DNA of 48,709 nucleotides from an uncultured Zoogloea sp. (GTDB lineage: Bacteria; Pseudomonadota; Gammaproteobacteria; Burkholderiales; Rhodocyclaceae), in the NCBI GenBank assembly GCA_937967645.1, contig CALBTT010000189.1, positions 1 through 48,709 on the forward strand, given 5' to 3'. This document shows, in pieces, positions 17,491 to 24,479 of the stretch. The notes below the pieces were generated by a model that was not told the origin of the DNA, ran no database searches, and saw only the letters and a program-made list of their open reading frames with translations. The first letter of the stretch is position 1. Every line of letters begins with the position of its first letter. The translations under genes and the position numbers were made by a program.

Positions 17491-18047
17491 GGTCCCTGTT
17501 CCTGTTGTGGGCCGTCACGTTGACGGGCTGTGCGCTGCAGCCGGTCAGCGGTCCGCCCGCCGCCCTGCGTGCCGCCACCGAGCTGCCGTCCTTCCAGCTG
17601 GAAGGACGTTTGCAGGTCCGGGATGGGGAGCGCCAGGCGGCTGCCGGTGTCAGCTGGCAGCATGGCCCGGAGGGTGACGAATGGCTGCTGACGGGGCCGC
17701 TCGGGCAGGGGCTGGCGCGGATTGACGCGCAACCCGGTCGGGCCCGCATGACCCTGGCCGACGGCCGCCGCGTGGAGGCGCCGACCGCCGCCGAACTGGC
17801 CGAGGCGGTCCTGGGGGTGGCGGCGCCGTTTGCCGAGATGCCCCTGTGGGCCACCGCCAGGGTCCGGTCCGGGGCCGAAGTCCGTGAGGTGGACCCTGCG
17901 GGGCGCCCCCGCCTCGTCATCGATCGCGGCTGGACCATTGAATACACCGAATATGTGGGGGCGGCCGCCGACGACCTGCCCCGCAAGATCGACGTGCATC
18001 GCGGTGACACCCGCCTGCGGCTGATCGTCGACGCCTGGAACCCCTGA
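17487..18047 (+). CDS. lolB: Outer-membrane lipoprotein receptor LolB
   Basis: Accepts lipoproteins from the periplasmic carrier LolA and inserts them in the outer membrane. The 186 residues begin with a lipoprotein signal peptide and lipobox LTGC (Cys-15). The mature part has the LolB pattern SFQLEGRLQVRDGERQAAAGVSW, then a short beta-rich domain ending KIDVHRGDTRLRLIVDAW. The start is TTG overlapping the TPR stop (TTGA), so translation is coupled. ispE begins three bases after its stop; the lolB-ispE-tRNAGln-prs order is standard for the group. Confidence 0.92.
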   Translation: MRSLFLLWAVTLTGCALQPVSGPPAALRAATELPSFQLEGRLQVRDGERQAAAGVSWQHGPEGDEWLLTGPLGQGLARIDAQPGRARMTLADGRRVEAPTAAELAEAVLGVAAPFAEMPLWATARVRSGAEVREVDPAGRPRLVIDRGWTIEYTEYVGAAADDLPRKIDVHRGDTRLRLIVDAWNP

Positions 18048-18050
18048 ATC

Positions 18051-18911
18051 ATGCTTCTCACCGACGCCTCCCTGCCGGAGCGGGCCTGCCTGCCGGCACC
18101 CGCCAAGATCAACCTCTTCCTCCATATCGTGGGGCGCCGCCCGGATGGTTACCATCTGCTGCAGACGGCGTTCCGCCTGATCGACTGGGGGGATGAGATC
18201 ACCCTCGAGCGTCGCTCCGATGGCGTCATCCGGCGCAGCACGGATGTGCCCGGCGTGCCCCCCGAGTCGGACCTGGTGGTCCGCGCGGCTCGCGCCCTGC
18301 AGGCGGCGAGTGGCGCCACCTGGGGCGCTGACATCGGCGTTCTGAAGCGCATCCCGATGGGCGGCGGGCTGGGCGGTGGCAGCTCCGATGCGGCCACCGT
18401 GCTGATCGGGCTCAACCGTATGTGGGGCTGTGGCCTGTCCCGCGCCCGCCTGCAGGAGATCGGGCTCGGGCTGGGCGCCGACGTGCCTTTCTTCATCTTC
18501 GGAGAGACCGCTTTTGCCGAGGGTGTGGGGGAGGCGCTGCAGCCTTTGAGCGTGCCTCCGGCCTGGTATGTGATGGTGGCGCCGGATGCGTTTGTACCCA
18601 CCGCTGAAATTTTTTCCGATCAGGAGTTGACACGCGATAGCGAAATCCTAATAATGCGGGCCTTCGCGATGCACACAACGCGAAACGACATGCAGGCAGT
18701 TGTTTGCAGACGGTTTCCGAAAGTGGCTGAGTCGCTGATCTGGTTGTCGCAGTACGGGGCAGCGAGAATGAGTGGTTCAGGAGCTTGCGTGTTTGCTCCC
18801 TTCGATTCGAAGGTGCAGGCGCAGCAGGTTGCAGCAGCCGCCCCGCAGGGCATGAAGGTCTGGGTAGCCGAAGGGCTCGACAGACACCCCCTGCAGGAAT
18901 GGGTTGTGTAA
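18051..18911 (+). CDS. ispE: 4-diphosphocytidyl-2-C-methyl-D-erythritol kinase
   Basis: ATP-dependent kinase of the MEP isoprenoid pathway. The 286 residues show PAPAKINLFLHIVGRRPDGYH, the GHMP-kinase glycine-rich PMGGGLGGGSSDAA and a C-terminal MSGSGACVFA. The last 100 codons are noticeably richer in A/T than the rest of the gene, yet still align with the family pattern (RNDMQAVVCRRFPKVAESL). This AT-rich part contains a near-consensus sigma70 promoter at 18627-18655. The start lies three bases after the lolB stop. tRNAGln begins 17 bases after the stop. Confidence 0.95.
   Translation: MLLTDASLPERACLPAPAKINLFLHIVGRRPDGYHLLQTAFRLIDWGDEITLERRSDGVIRRSTDVPGVPPESDLVVRAARALQAASGATWGADIGVLKRIPMGGGLGGGSSDAATVLIGLNRMWGCGLSRARLQEIGLGLGADVPFFIFGETAFAEGVGEALQPLSVPPAWYVMVAPDAFVPTAEIFSDQELTRDSEILIMRAFAMHTTRNDMQAVVCRRFPKVAESLIWLSQYGAARMSGSGACVFAPFDSKVQAQQVAAAAPQGMKVWVAEGLDRHPLQEWVV
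18627..18655 (+). promoter_or_regulatory. Near-consensus promoter inside ispE, reading toward tRNAGln
   Basis: TTGACA at 18627-18632 and AATAAT at 18650-18655 with a 17-base spacer, followed by GCGGGCC. The -10 and following GC-rich run resemble those of the tRNATyr promoter at 48366-48394. A transcript would start near 18662 and run about 265 bases to tRNAGln and then toward prs. Its location within a coding region, in a locally AT-rich patch, suggests a dedicated stable-RNA promoter embedded in ispE. Confidence 0.55.
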
Positions 18912-18928
18912 GTTGCGAAACGATTTCT

Positions 18929-19005
18929 TGGGGAGTCGCCAAGTTGGTCAAGGCACCGGATTTTGATTCCGGCATTCGAAGGTTCGAATCCTTCTTCCCC
19001 AGCCA
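18929..19005 (+). tRNA. tRNA-Gln (anticodon TTG)
   Basis: A 77-base tRNA whose acceptor arms TGGGGAG and TTCCCCA pair, with an encoded CCA. The anticodon stem-loop CCGGA-TTTTGAT-TCCGG gives anticodon TTG. The T arm reads GAAGG-TTCGAAT-CCTTC. It lies between ispE and prs, a conserved arrangement. An intrinsic terminator follows seven bases after the CCA. Confidence 0.97.
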
Positions 19006-19012
19006 AATTCAG

Positions 19013-19044
19013 CGGGCAGGCCTAAAACCTGCCCGTTTTGTTTT
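19013..19044 (+). terminator. Intrinsic terminator between tRNAGln and prs
   Basis: CGGGCAGG pairs with CCTGCCCG around CCTAAAA, followed by TTTTGTTTT. It ends 35 bases before the prs ATG, leaving almost no room for a separate prs promoter, so prs may depend on partial read-through. Confidence 0.88.
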
Positions 19045-19078
19045 AAGCTGTACTTCACTGCAGTAACGAGAGGTGATC

Positions 19079-20029
19079 ATGGCTTCGGGCAGCCTGATGG
19101 TTTTCACCGGCAACGCCAATCCCAAACTGGCCGCGGATGTGGTTCGCCGCCTTGGGAAATCCCTGGGTTCCGCCACTGTCGGGCGGTTCTCGGATGGCGA
19201 GGTCAATGTCGAACTTCTCGAGAACGTGCGTGGCAAGGACGTCTTCGTCCTGCAGCCCACCTGCGTTCCCACCAACGATAACATCATGGAATTGCTGATC
19301 ATGGTGGATGCGCTGAAGCGGGCTTCCGCTGGCCGCATCACCGCAGCGATTCCTTACTTCGGCTACGCCCGTCAGGACCGCCGTCCCCGTTCGGCCCGTG
19401 TGCCCATCACCGCCAAGGTGGTGGCCAACATGCTGCAGGCCGCCGGCGTCCAGCGCGTTCTCACGGTCGATCTGCACGCCGACCAGATCCAGGGTTTCTT
19501 CGACATCCCGGTGGATAACATCTACGCCGCCCCGGTGTTGCTGGCCGACCTGGAAAAGCAGAAGTACGAAGACCTGATGGTCGTGTCCCCCGACGTGGGT
19601 GGCGTGGTCCGGGCCCGTGCCTTTGCCAAGCGCCTCGAGTGCGATCTGGCCATCATCGACAAGCGTCGTCCCAAGGCCAACGTGTCCGAGGTGATGAACA
19701 TCATCGGTGAAGTGCAAGGCCGTACCTGCGTGATCATGGACGACATCGTCGATACCGCCGGCACCCTCTGCAAAGCCGCTCAGGCCCTCAAGGAAAACGG
19801 CGCCAAGCGCGTGATGGCCTACTGTACCCACGCGGTGCTGTCCGGCCCGGCGATCAGCCGCCTCAATGAGTCCGACCTCGACGAGCTGGTCGTCACCGAC
19901 ACCATCCCGCTGTCCGACGAAGCCAAGGCCTGCAAGCGGATCCGTTCCGTCTCCATCGCCGAGCTGCTGGCCGACACGATCCTGCGGATCAGTAACGAAG
20001 AATCGGTCAGCTCGCTGTTCAGCGAGTAA
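19079..20029 (+). CDS. prs: Ribose-phosphate pyrophosphokinase (PRPP synthetase)
   Basis: Makes phosphoribosyl pyrophosphate from ribose-5-phosphate and ATP for nucleotide, NAD, His and Trp synthesis. The 316 residues match the family in length. Motifs are FTGNANPKLA at the start, FSDGEVNVEL, YFGYARQDRRPRSARVPITAK, DLHADQIQGFFDIPVDN and the PRPP-binding VIMDDIVDTAGT. The ATG at 19079 has GAGAGG four to five bases upstream; a GTG two codons earlier is less likely. It is followed by its own terminator and then rplY. Confidence 0.97.
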   Translation: MASGSLMVFTGNANPKLAADVVRRLGKSLGSATVGRFSDGEVNVELLENVRGKDVFVLQPTCVPTNDNIMELLIMVDALKRASAGRITAAIPYFGYARQDRRPRSARVPITAKVVANMLQAAGVQRVLTVDLHADQIQGFFDIPVDNIYAAPVLLADLEKQKYEDLMVVSPDVGGVVRARAFAKRLECDLAIIDKRRPKANVSEVMNIIGEVQGRTCVIMDDIVDTAGTLCKAAQALKENGAKRVMAYCTHAVLSGPAISRLNESDLDELVVTDTIPLSDEAKACKRIRSVSIAELLADTILRISNEESVSSLFSE

Positions 20030-20044
20030 AGCCAAGTGTTTTCG

Positions 20045-20073
20045 AGCCGGAGCCCTTGGGCTCCGGCTTTTTT
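20045..20073 (+). terminator. Intrinsic terminator after prs
   Basis: AGCCGGAGCCC-TT-GGGCTCCGGCT, an 11-bp perfect stem with a two-base core loop, followed by a run of T to 20073. Confidence 0.9.
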
Positions 20074-20118
20074 CAGCCCTTCTGGTCGCGGAGGGGCTTT
20101 TTAACTGGAGCAGTAGAA

Positions 20119-20709
20119 ATGACCATTCAATTCAATGCCAAAACGCGTGAAAAGCAGGGTTCGAGTGCGAGCCGCCGCCTGCGTCGCGCTGGCAGCGTGC
20201 CCGCCATCGTTTACGGCACCAGCGCCCCCGTGCAGGTCGAAGTTGACCACAACGAGATCTTCCACGCCCTGCGCAACGAAGCCTTCCACTCCTCCGTGCT
20301 GAGCATGATCCTGGACGGCACCGCCCAGTCCGTGATCCTCAAGGACACCCAGTGGCACCCGTACAAGCAGCAAGTGCTGCACATGGACTTCCAGCGCGTT
20401 GACGCCACCCACAAGATCCACGTGAAGGTGCCCCTGCACTTCGTGAACGCCGACATCGCCCCGGGCGTCAAGCTCGAAGGCGGCATGGTCTCCCACCCGC
20501 TGACCGAACTCGACCTGGAATGCCTGCCTGGCGACCTGCCCGAATTCGTTGAAGTGGACCTGAAGGACCTGAAGAGCGGCGCCTCCATCCACGTGTCCGC
20601 GCTGACCCTGCCGAAGGGCGTGAAGGCCCTGACCCACGGTGAGGACCCGGTTGTGGCCACCATCCTGGCTGTCCGCGGCAGCGACGACGCCGAAGAAACC
20701 GCAGCCTGA
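20119..20709 (+). CDS. rplY: 50S ribosomal protein L25/general stress protein Ctc
   Basis: Binds 5S rRNA in the large ribosomal subunit. The 196-residue form is the two-domain Ctc type: an N-terminal L25 domain (KTREKQGSSASRRLRRAGSV, IVYG) and a C-terminal TL5-like beta domain (HFVNADIAPGVKLEGGMV, LECLPGDLPEFVEVDL). The tail is acidic (GSDDAEETAA). The upstream context before the ATG is GGAGCAGTAGAA. The prs-rplY-pth order is conserved in proteobacteria. Confidence 0.95.
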   Translation: MTIQFNAKTREKQGSSASRRLRRAGSVPAIVYGTSAPVQVEVDHNEIFHALRNEAFHSSVLSMILDGTAQSVILKDTQWHPYKQQVLHMDFQRVDATHKIHVKVPLHFVNADIAPGVKLEGGMVSHPLTELDLECLPGDLPEFVEVDLKDLKSGASIHVSALTLPKGVKALTHGEDPVVATILAVRGSDDAEETAA

Positions 20710-20741
20710 TCGCCCCCACAGGGTTGTTGGAGCGCTGACGC

Positions 20742-21341
20742 ATGAGCCAGCCTGCACCCAAGCTCATCGTCGGTCTCGGCAACCCGGGCGACGAGTACTC
20801 CGAAACCCGGCACAACGCCGGGTTTTGGTTTTGCGAGCGCCTCGCCCGTGACCTGGGCGTGTCGTTCAGCAAGGAAGCCCGCTTCCATGGCCTTGCTGCC
20901 AATGCCCGCACCGACGCGGTGTGGCTGCTGATGCCGCAGACCTTCATGAACCGCTCAGGCCAGTCCGTGGCCGCACTGGCGCGTTTCTATCGCATCACCC
21001 CGGCCGAGATCCTCGTCGTGCATGACGAGCTCGACATCCCTCCAGGGCAGCTCCGCCTCAAGTTTGGTGGCGGCATGGGGGGCCACAACGGCCTCAAGGA
21101 CATCACCGCACACCTCGGTACCCAGGACTACTGGCGCCTGCGCATCGGCATCGGCCATCCGGGCGATCGCAACGAGGTGGTCAATTTCGTGCTCAAGCCG
21201 CCGCGGCGCGAAGAAGCGGTTCTCATCGACGAATCCATCGACCGCGCCCTGCTGGGCTGGCCCCTGATCGCCAAGGCCGACTGGAACGCTGCCACCCAGC
21301 GACTCAACGCACGCCCTGCCGCGCCCAAGTCCGGCGCCTGA
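20742..21341 (+). CDS. pth: Peptidyl-tRNA hydrolase
   Basis: Releases tRNA from peptidyl-tRNAs that drop off the ribosome. The 199 residues carry LIVGLGNPGDEYSETRHNAGF with the catalytic His, MPQTFMNRSGQSV, VHDELDIPPGQLRLKFGGG and GGHNGLKDITAHLG, all diagnostic. GGAG is nine bases before the ATG. It follows rplY after 32 bases and probably shares its transcript. A sigma28-type promoter begins 15 bases after its stop. Confidence 0.96.
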   Translation: MSQPAPKLIVGLGNPGDEYSETRHNAGFWFCERLARDLGVSFSKEARFHGLAANARTDAVWLLMPQTFMNRSGQSVAALARFYRITPAEILVVHDELDIPPGQLRLKFGGGMGGHNGLKDITAHLGTQDYWRLRIGIGHPGDRNEVVNFVLKPPRREEAVLIDESIDRALLGWPLIAKADWNAATQRLNARPAAPKSGA

Positions 21342-21356
21342 ACCGTCCCCAAAGCT

Positions 21357-21383
21357 TAAAGCCCTTCTGCCTCCTGCCGTTGA
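21357..21383 (+). promoter_or_regulatory. Candidate sigma28 (FliA) promoter of the haem chemoreceptor gene
   Basis: TAAA at 21357-21360, exactly 15 bases, then GCCGTTGA at 21376-21383, against the flagellar sigma28 consensus TAAA-N15-GCCGATAA (six of eight in the -10). It lies 59 bases before the ATG of the chemoreceptor. Chemoreceptor genes are usual members of the sigma28 regulon. Confidence 0.6.
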
Positions 21384-21442
21384 CCACTGACAACGACAAT
21401 AGGCCGGATCGCGGGGCGGACGGCCGCCTAGAGGATTGGATA

Positions 21443-23065
21443 ATGCGCAAGCTTGCGGATACACCCATATGGCTTCGACTCACCGGCGCCATATGGTTGA
21501 TGCTCGTCATCGCCTGGGGAGGCATGATCGCCTGGGAAACCCAGGTCAATCGTGAGACGGCCATCGATCAGGCCCAGGACTTTGCCCATAGCGTGCACGA
21601 AATGACCATGGCCGGCCTCACCGGCATGATGATCACGGGCACGGTGGGCCAGCGGGAGGTCTTTCTCGATCAGATCAAACAGCTGTCCATCATTCAGGAT
21701 CTGGTGGTGATCCGGGGAGAGGCGGTCAGCAAGCAGTTCGGGCCGGGTAACCGCCCGCAGCCTGCCCTCGATGAGGACGAGAAGGCTGCGCTGGGCAGTG
21801 GCAAGGAAGTCATCCGGGTCGAGCGCGACGCGCAGCACGGTGAATACCTGCGGGTCGTGAAGCCGGCGCTGGCCTCGGAGAACTACCTCGGGAAGAACTG
21901 CATGGGCTGCCATCAGGTGACGGCGGGTACCCCGCTGGGCCTGGTCAGCATGAAGATCTCCCTCGACAAGGTGAATGCGGCGGTGGATGCCTTCATGTGG
22001 AAGAGCATTTTTGCGGCCCTGATCGTCTCCCTGCCGCTGATCCTGTTCGTCGTGATCTTCATCCGCCGCTTCGTGGTGACGCCTCTCGAGGCGATGAGCT
22101 CCAGCCTGGAGGAGATCGCCAAGGGTGAAGGGGACCTGACCCGGCGGCTTGCGGTTGCCGGGCGTGACGAGATCGGGCGTACCGCAGTCACCTTCAATGA
22201 AATGCTCGGCACCATCGCCCAGCTGGTGCGCCAGGTGTCCGAGTCGGCATCGCGGGTCACGGGATCGGCCCACCAGCTTTCCGCAAGCGCGGGACGCGTG
22301 GCGGAGGGCTCCCACAACCAGAATGCGCAGTCAGTCAATGCGGCGGCTTCGGTCGAGCAGATGGCGGCCAACATCGCCAGCGTGGCGACGGGCGCCGAGC
22401 GCGTGCATCAGCGCTCGCAGGAGAGCCTGAGGCGTGCCCACGAGGGGGGCAAGACGCTGGAGTCCCTGGTGGTCGAAGTGAGCCACGCCGAGGACGCCGT
22501 CAGGCAGATGGCCGATTCGGTGGAGCAGTTCGTGCAGTCCACCACGTCGATCACGGCCATGACCCAGGAGGTCCGGGACATCGCCGAGCAGACCAACCTG
22601 CTGGCCCTCAACGCAGCGATCGAGGCGGCGCGGGCGGGTGAGCAGGGGCGTGGCTTTGCGGTGGTGGCCGACGAGGTGCGGAAGCTGGCCGAAAAGTCGG
22701 CCCGTTCGGCTGGCGAGATCGACGCGGTGACCTCGACGCTGAGCAAGCAGTCGGTGGCGGTGCGTGAATCCATCCACCGTGGGCTGGAGCACCTCGCCTC
22801 AAGCCGCAGCGCGGTCGGGGTGGTGTCTGGCACCATCGCGGCGGCCAACGAGTCGGTGGTGGAGGTGGGGCAGGGCCTCGACGAGATTGCAGAGGCCACC
22901 GAGCAGCAGCGCACGGCCAGCGCGGCCCTTGCCAGCAGCATCGACAACATCGCCGCCATGGCCCGGGAGAACAACGACGCCGTCGAGGCCACCGCCAACG
23001 CCGCACGGGACATGGAAGCCCTGGCCAGCCAGCTACAGCAGACCGTCTCCCGTTTCAGGGTTTGA
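21443..23065 (+). CDS. Methyl-accepting chemotaxis protein with periplasmic c-type haem motif
   Basis: Transmembrane chemoreceptor of 540 residues. It has a first membrane helix at about 9-31, a periplasmic sensor at about 32-186, a second helix at about 187-208, a HAMP domain to about 262 and a cytoplasmic signalling domain. The conserved signalling tip is at about 376-417 (EQTNLLALNAAIEAARAGE, ADEVRKLAEKS). The sensor ends with a CMGCH motif (Cys-153, Cys-156, His-157), a covalent haem c attachment site on the periplasmic side. This suggests sensing of redox state, oxygen, NO or another haem ligand. The ATG at 21443 is chosen because GAGG lies eight bases upstream; an in-frame TTG 21 codons earlier is less likely. 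There is no C-terminal pentapeptide for CheR tethering. Confidence 0.9.
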   Translation: MRKLADTPIWLRLTGAIWLMLVIAWGGMIAWETQVNRETAIDQAQDFAHSVHEMTMAGLTGMMITGTVGQREVFLDQIKQLSIIQDLVVIRGEAVSKQFGPGNRPQPALDEDEKAALGSGKEVIRVERDAQHGEYLRVVKPALASENYLGKNCMGCHQVTAGTPLGLVSMKISLDKVNAAVDAFMWKSIFAALIVSLPLILFVVIFIRRFVVTPLEAMSSSLEEIAKGEGDLTRRLAVAGRDEIGRTAVTFNEMLGTIAQLVRQVSESASRVTGSAHQLSASAGRVAEGSHNQNAQSVNAAASVEQMAANIASVATGAERVHQRSQESLRRAHEGGKTLESLVVEVSHAEDAVRQMADSVEQFVQSTTSITAMTQEVRDIAEQTNLLALNAAIEAARAGEQGRGFAVVADEVRKLAEKSARSAGEIDAVTSTLSKQSVAVRESIHRGLEHLASSRSAVGVVSGTIAAANESVVEVGQGLDEIAEATEQQRTASAALASSIDNIAAMARENNDAVEATANAARDMEALASQLQQTVSRFRV

Positions 23066-23072
23066 CGCTGTT

Positions 23073-23108
23073 GGGGCCCGTGTAGGGGCCGGTGTGGGGG
23101 CCGGTGTA
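23073..23108. repeat. Three 12-bp direct repeats leading into a REP arm
   Basis: Units GGGGCCCGTGTA, GGGGCCGGTGTG and GGGGCCGGTGTA stand head to tail just after the chemoreceptor stop. The last unit runs into the GTAGGGGCGGC start of the REP arm, so the units look like partial copies of the REP head, perhaps from slippage. Confidence 0.7.
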
Positions 23109-23173
23109 GGGGCGGCTTCAGCCGCCCGCAGGTGCTTGATCGGAGTCCGCGGGCGGCTGAAGCCGCCCCTACA
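23105..23173. repeat. REP-type inverted pair (REPIN-like)
   Basis: Two perfect 25-bp inverted copies (23105-23129 and 23149-23173) face each other across 19 bases. Each arm is itself a palindrome, GGGCGGCTTCAGCCGCCC, preceded by GTAGG. The GTAG head plus hairpin, in opposed pairs, is the structure of REPINs moved by RAYT transposases. It lies between convergent genes, the usual site for such elements. A single variant copy is at 4569. Confidence 0.75.
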
Positions 23174-23190
23174 GTTCGCGGATCCGGCCG

Positions 23191-23421
23191 GGATTTGAGA
23201 TCTCGCACCGCGGATTTGAGATCCTGCTCCCCGGAACCGAGGTCTCGTGCTCCGGAATCGAGATCCAGCCCTCCGGATTTGAAATCTCAGACTGCAGATT
23301 TGAGATCTCATCCCCCATATTTGAAATCTCGCCCCCCGGAATTGAGATCCGCTGCTCCGGATCTCAATTCTCGCGCCGCGTTATTGAATAAATCACCACC
23401 GGTATTGAGTTAACGCGTCGG
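23191..23421. repeat. Eleven-unit tandem array with an exact 21-bp period
   Basis: Eleven consecutive 21-bp units (11 x 21 = 231 bases) stay in exact register with no insertion or deletion. The consensus begins GGATTTGAGATCTCG and ends in a C-rich stretch. Units 1, 2, 5, 6, 7 and 8 fit best; units 3 and 4 vary in the first half, unit 9 has its motif altered (GGATCTCAATTCTCG), and units 10 and 11 are decayed (GTTATTGAATAAATC, GGTATTGAGTTAACG). Each good unit contains the palindrome GAGATCTC or a variant. The period equals two helical turns, so all motifs face the same side of the DNA. It lies in the gap between the convergent chemoreceptor and livM genes. Its function is unknown. Confidence 0.85.
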
Positions 23422-23453
23422 CGAACTGACTTGCGGCCGCGCGGTGCCCGATG

Positions 23454-23479
23454 CGGCGGCCGCTTTTCGCAGGCCGCCG
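23454..23479. other. GC-rich hairpin before the end of livM
   Basis: CGGCGGCC and GGCCGCCG pair around GCTTTTCGCA. A second pairing between the two GCGGCCGC copies at 23433 and 23456 is also possible. It may act as a weak terminator for the convergent genes; no T run follows the stem in either direction. Confidence 0.4.
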
Positions 23480-23500
23480 GCGGGTGGGTAGAAGTTTTGC

Positions 23501-24457
23501 CTAGCGGATGCCGGCGCGGTGGATCAGGGCCTGGATTTCGCCGACGATGCCACGCCGGAAGGCCAGCACGCAGACGACGAAGATGACGCCCATGATCACG
23601 GTGACCCACGAGCCGACCTTGTCGGCCAGTTCGTTCTGCAACGTGATGATGGTGGCCGAGCCCACTGCGGGGCCGAGGATGGTGCCAAGCCCGCCGAGCA
23701 GGGTCATCAGGACGACTTCACCAGACGTGTGCCAATGCACGTCCGACAAGGAGGCCAGCTGGAAGATCAGGGTCTTGGTGGCACCCGCCAGGCCGGCCAG
23801 GGAGGCCGAGATGATGAAGGCGGTCAGCTTGAAGCGGTTCACGTCGTAGCCCAGCGAGATGGCGCGCGGCTCGTTCTCGCGGATGGCCTTGAGGATCTGC
23901 CCGAAGGGTGAGTGGATGGTCCGGTAGATGATGAAGAAGCCCACGCTGAAGACGGCATACACCAGGTAATACATGGCGATGTTGTCGGAGAGGTCCACCA
24001 CCCCGAAGAGGTGGCCGCGGGGCACGCCCTGCAGGCCGTCCTCGCCGCCCGTTGCCTTCACCTGCAGCACGATGAAGTAGACCATCTGGGCAAGGGCCAG
24101 CGTGATCATCGCGAAATAGATGCCAGTGCGCCGGATGGCCAGGACGCCGAAGAGCCAGCCGAGCAGCCCGGCCGCGACGGTGCCGGCCAGGATGCCGACC
24201 TCTGGCGTGACGCCGACATCGCGGACCATCAGGCCGCAGACATAGCCGGCCGTGCCCAGGAAGGCCGCATGCCCGAAGGACAGCAGGCCGGCGAAGCCCA
24301 GCAGCAGGTTGAAGGCGCAGGCAAACAGGGCGAAGCAGAACAGCTTCATCAGGAAGGTCGGGTAGATCGCGAAGGGGGCGATCAGGCCGACGATGAAGAG
24401 CCCGGTGTACAGGACCTCGGGCTTGATCAGGGTGGTCGTTTGGCTCGGGGTGCTCAT
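23501..24457 (-). CDS. livM: Branched-chain amino-acid-type ABC transporter permease LivM
   Basis: Inner-membrane permease subunit of about 318 residues with eight to nine hydrophobic helices. Family segments are FNLLLGFAGLLSFGHAAFLG, TGIYFAMITLALAQM, GEDGLQGV, the cytoplasmic coupling loop KAIRENEPRAISLGYDVNRFKL, and VVLMTLLGGLGTILGP. The start is uncertain: AAGGAG lies three bases before a GTG at 24464-24466 and twelve before the ATG at 24455-24457. The ATG is used here. It is the last gene of livGFKHM, reading into the repeat-rich gap. The substrate is probably a branched-chain amino acid or related compound, but the sequence does not settle it. Confidence 0.92.
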   Translation of the reverse strand: MSTPSQTTTLIKPEVLYTGLFIVGLIAPFAIYPTFLMKLFCFALFACAFNLLLGFAGLLSFGHAAFLGTAGYVCGLMVRDVGVTPEVGILAGTVAAGLLGWLFGVLAIRRTGIYFAMITLALAQMVYFIVLQVKATGGEDGLQGVPRGHLFGVVDLSDNIAMYYLVYAVFSVGFFIIYRTIHSPFGQILKAIRENEPRAISLGYDVNRFKLTAFIISASLAGLAGATKTLIFQLASLSDVHWHTSGEVVLMTLLGGLGTILGPAVGSATIITLQNELADKVGSWVTVIMGVIFVVCVLAFRRGIVGEIQALIHRAGIR

Positions 24458-24479
24458 GGTATGCACATGCTCCTTGGGA

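Noticed and set aside
18600..18911. AT-rich end of ispE as a sign of gene transfer at the tRNA
   Set aside because: The encoded protein keeps the expected IspE C terminus and no integrase or duplicated tRNA end is seen; an embedded promoter explains the composition better.
23033..23413. Open frames on both strands across the repeat gap
   Set aside because: They result from the 21-bp period being a multiple of three; they lack ribosome sites, start inside other elements and show low-complexity Arg/Ser/Pro heptads.
23191..23421. CRISPR array
   Set aside because: There are no distinct spacers; the whole 21-bp unit is the repeat, no cas genes are near, and unit length is too short.
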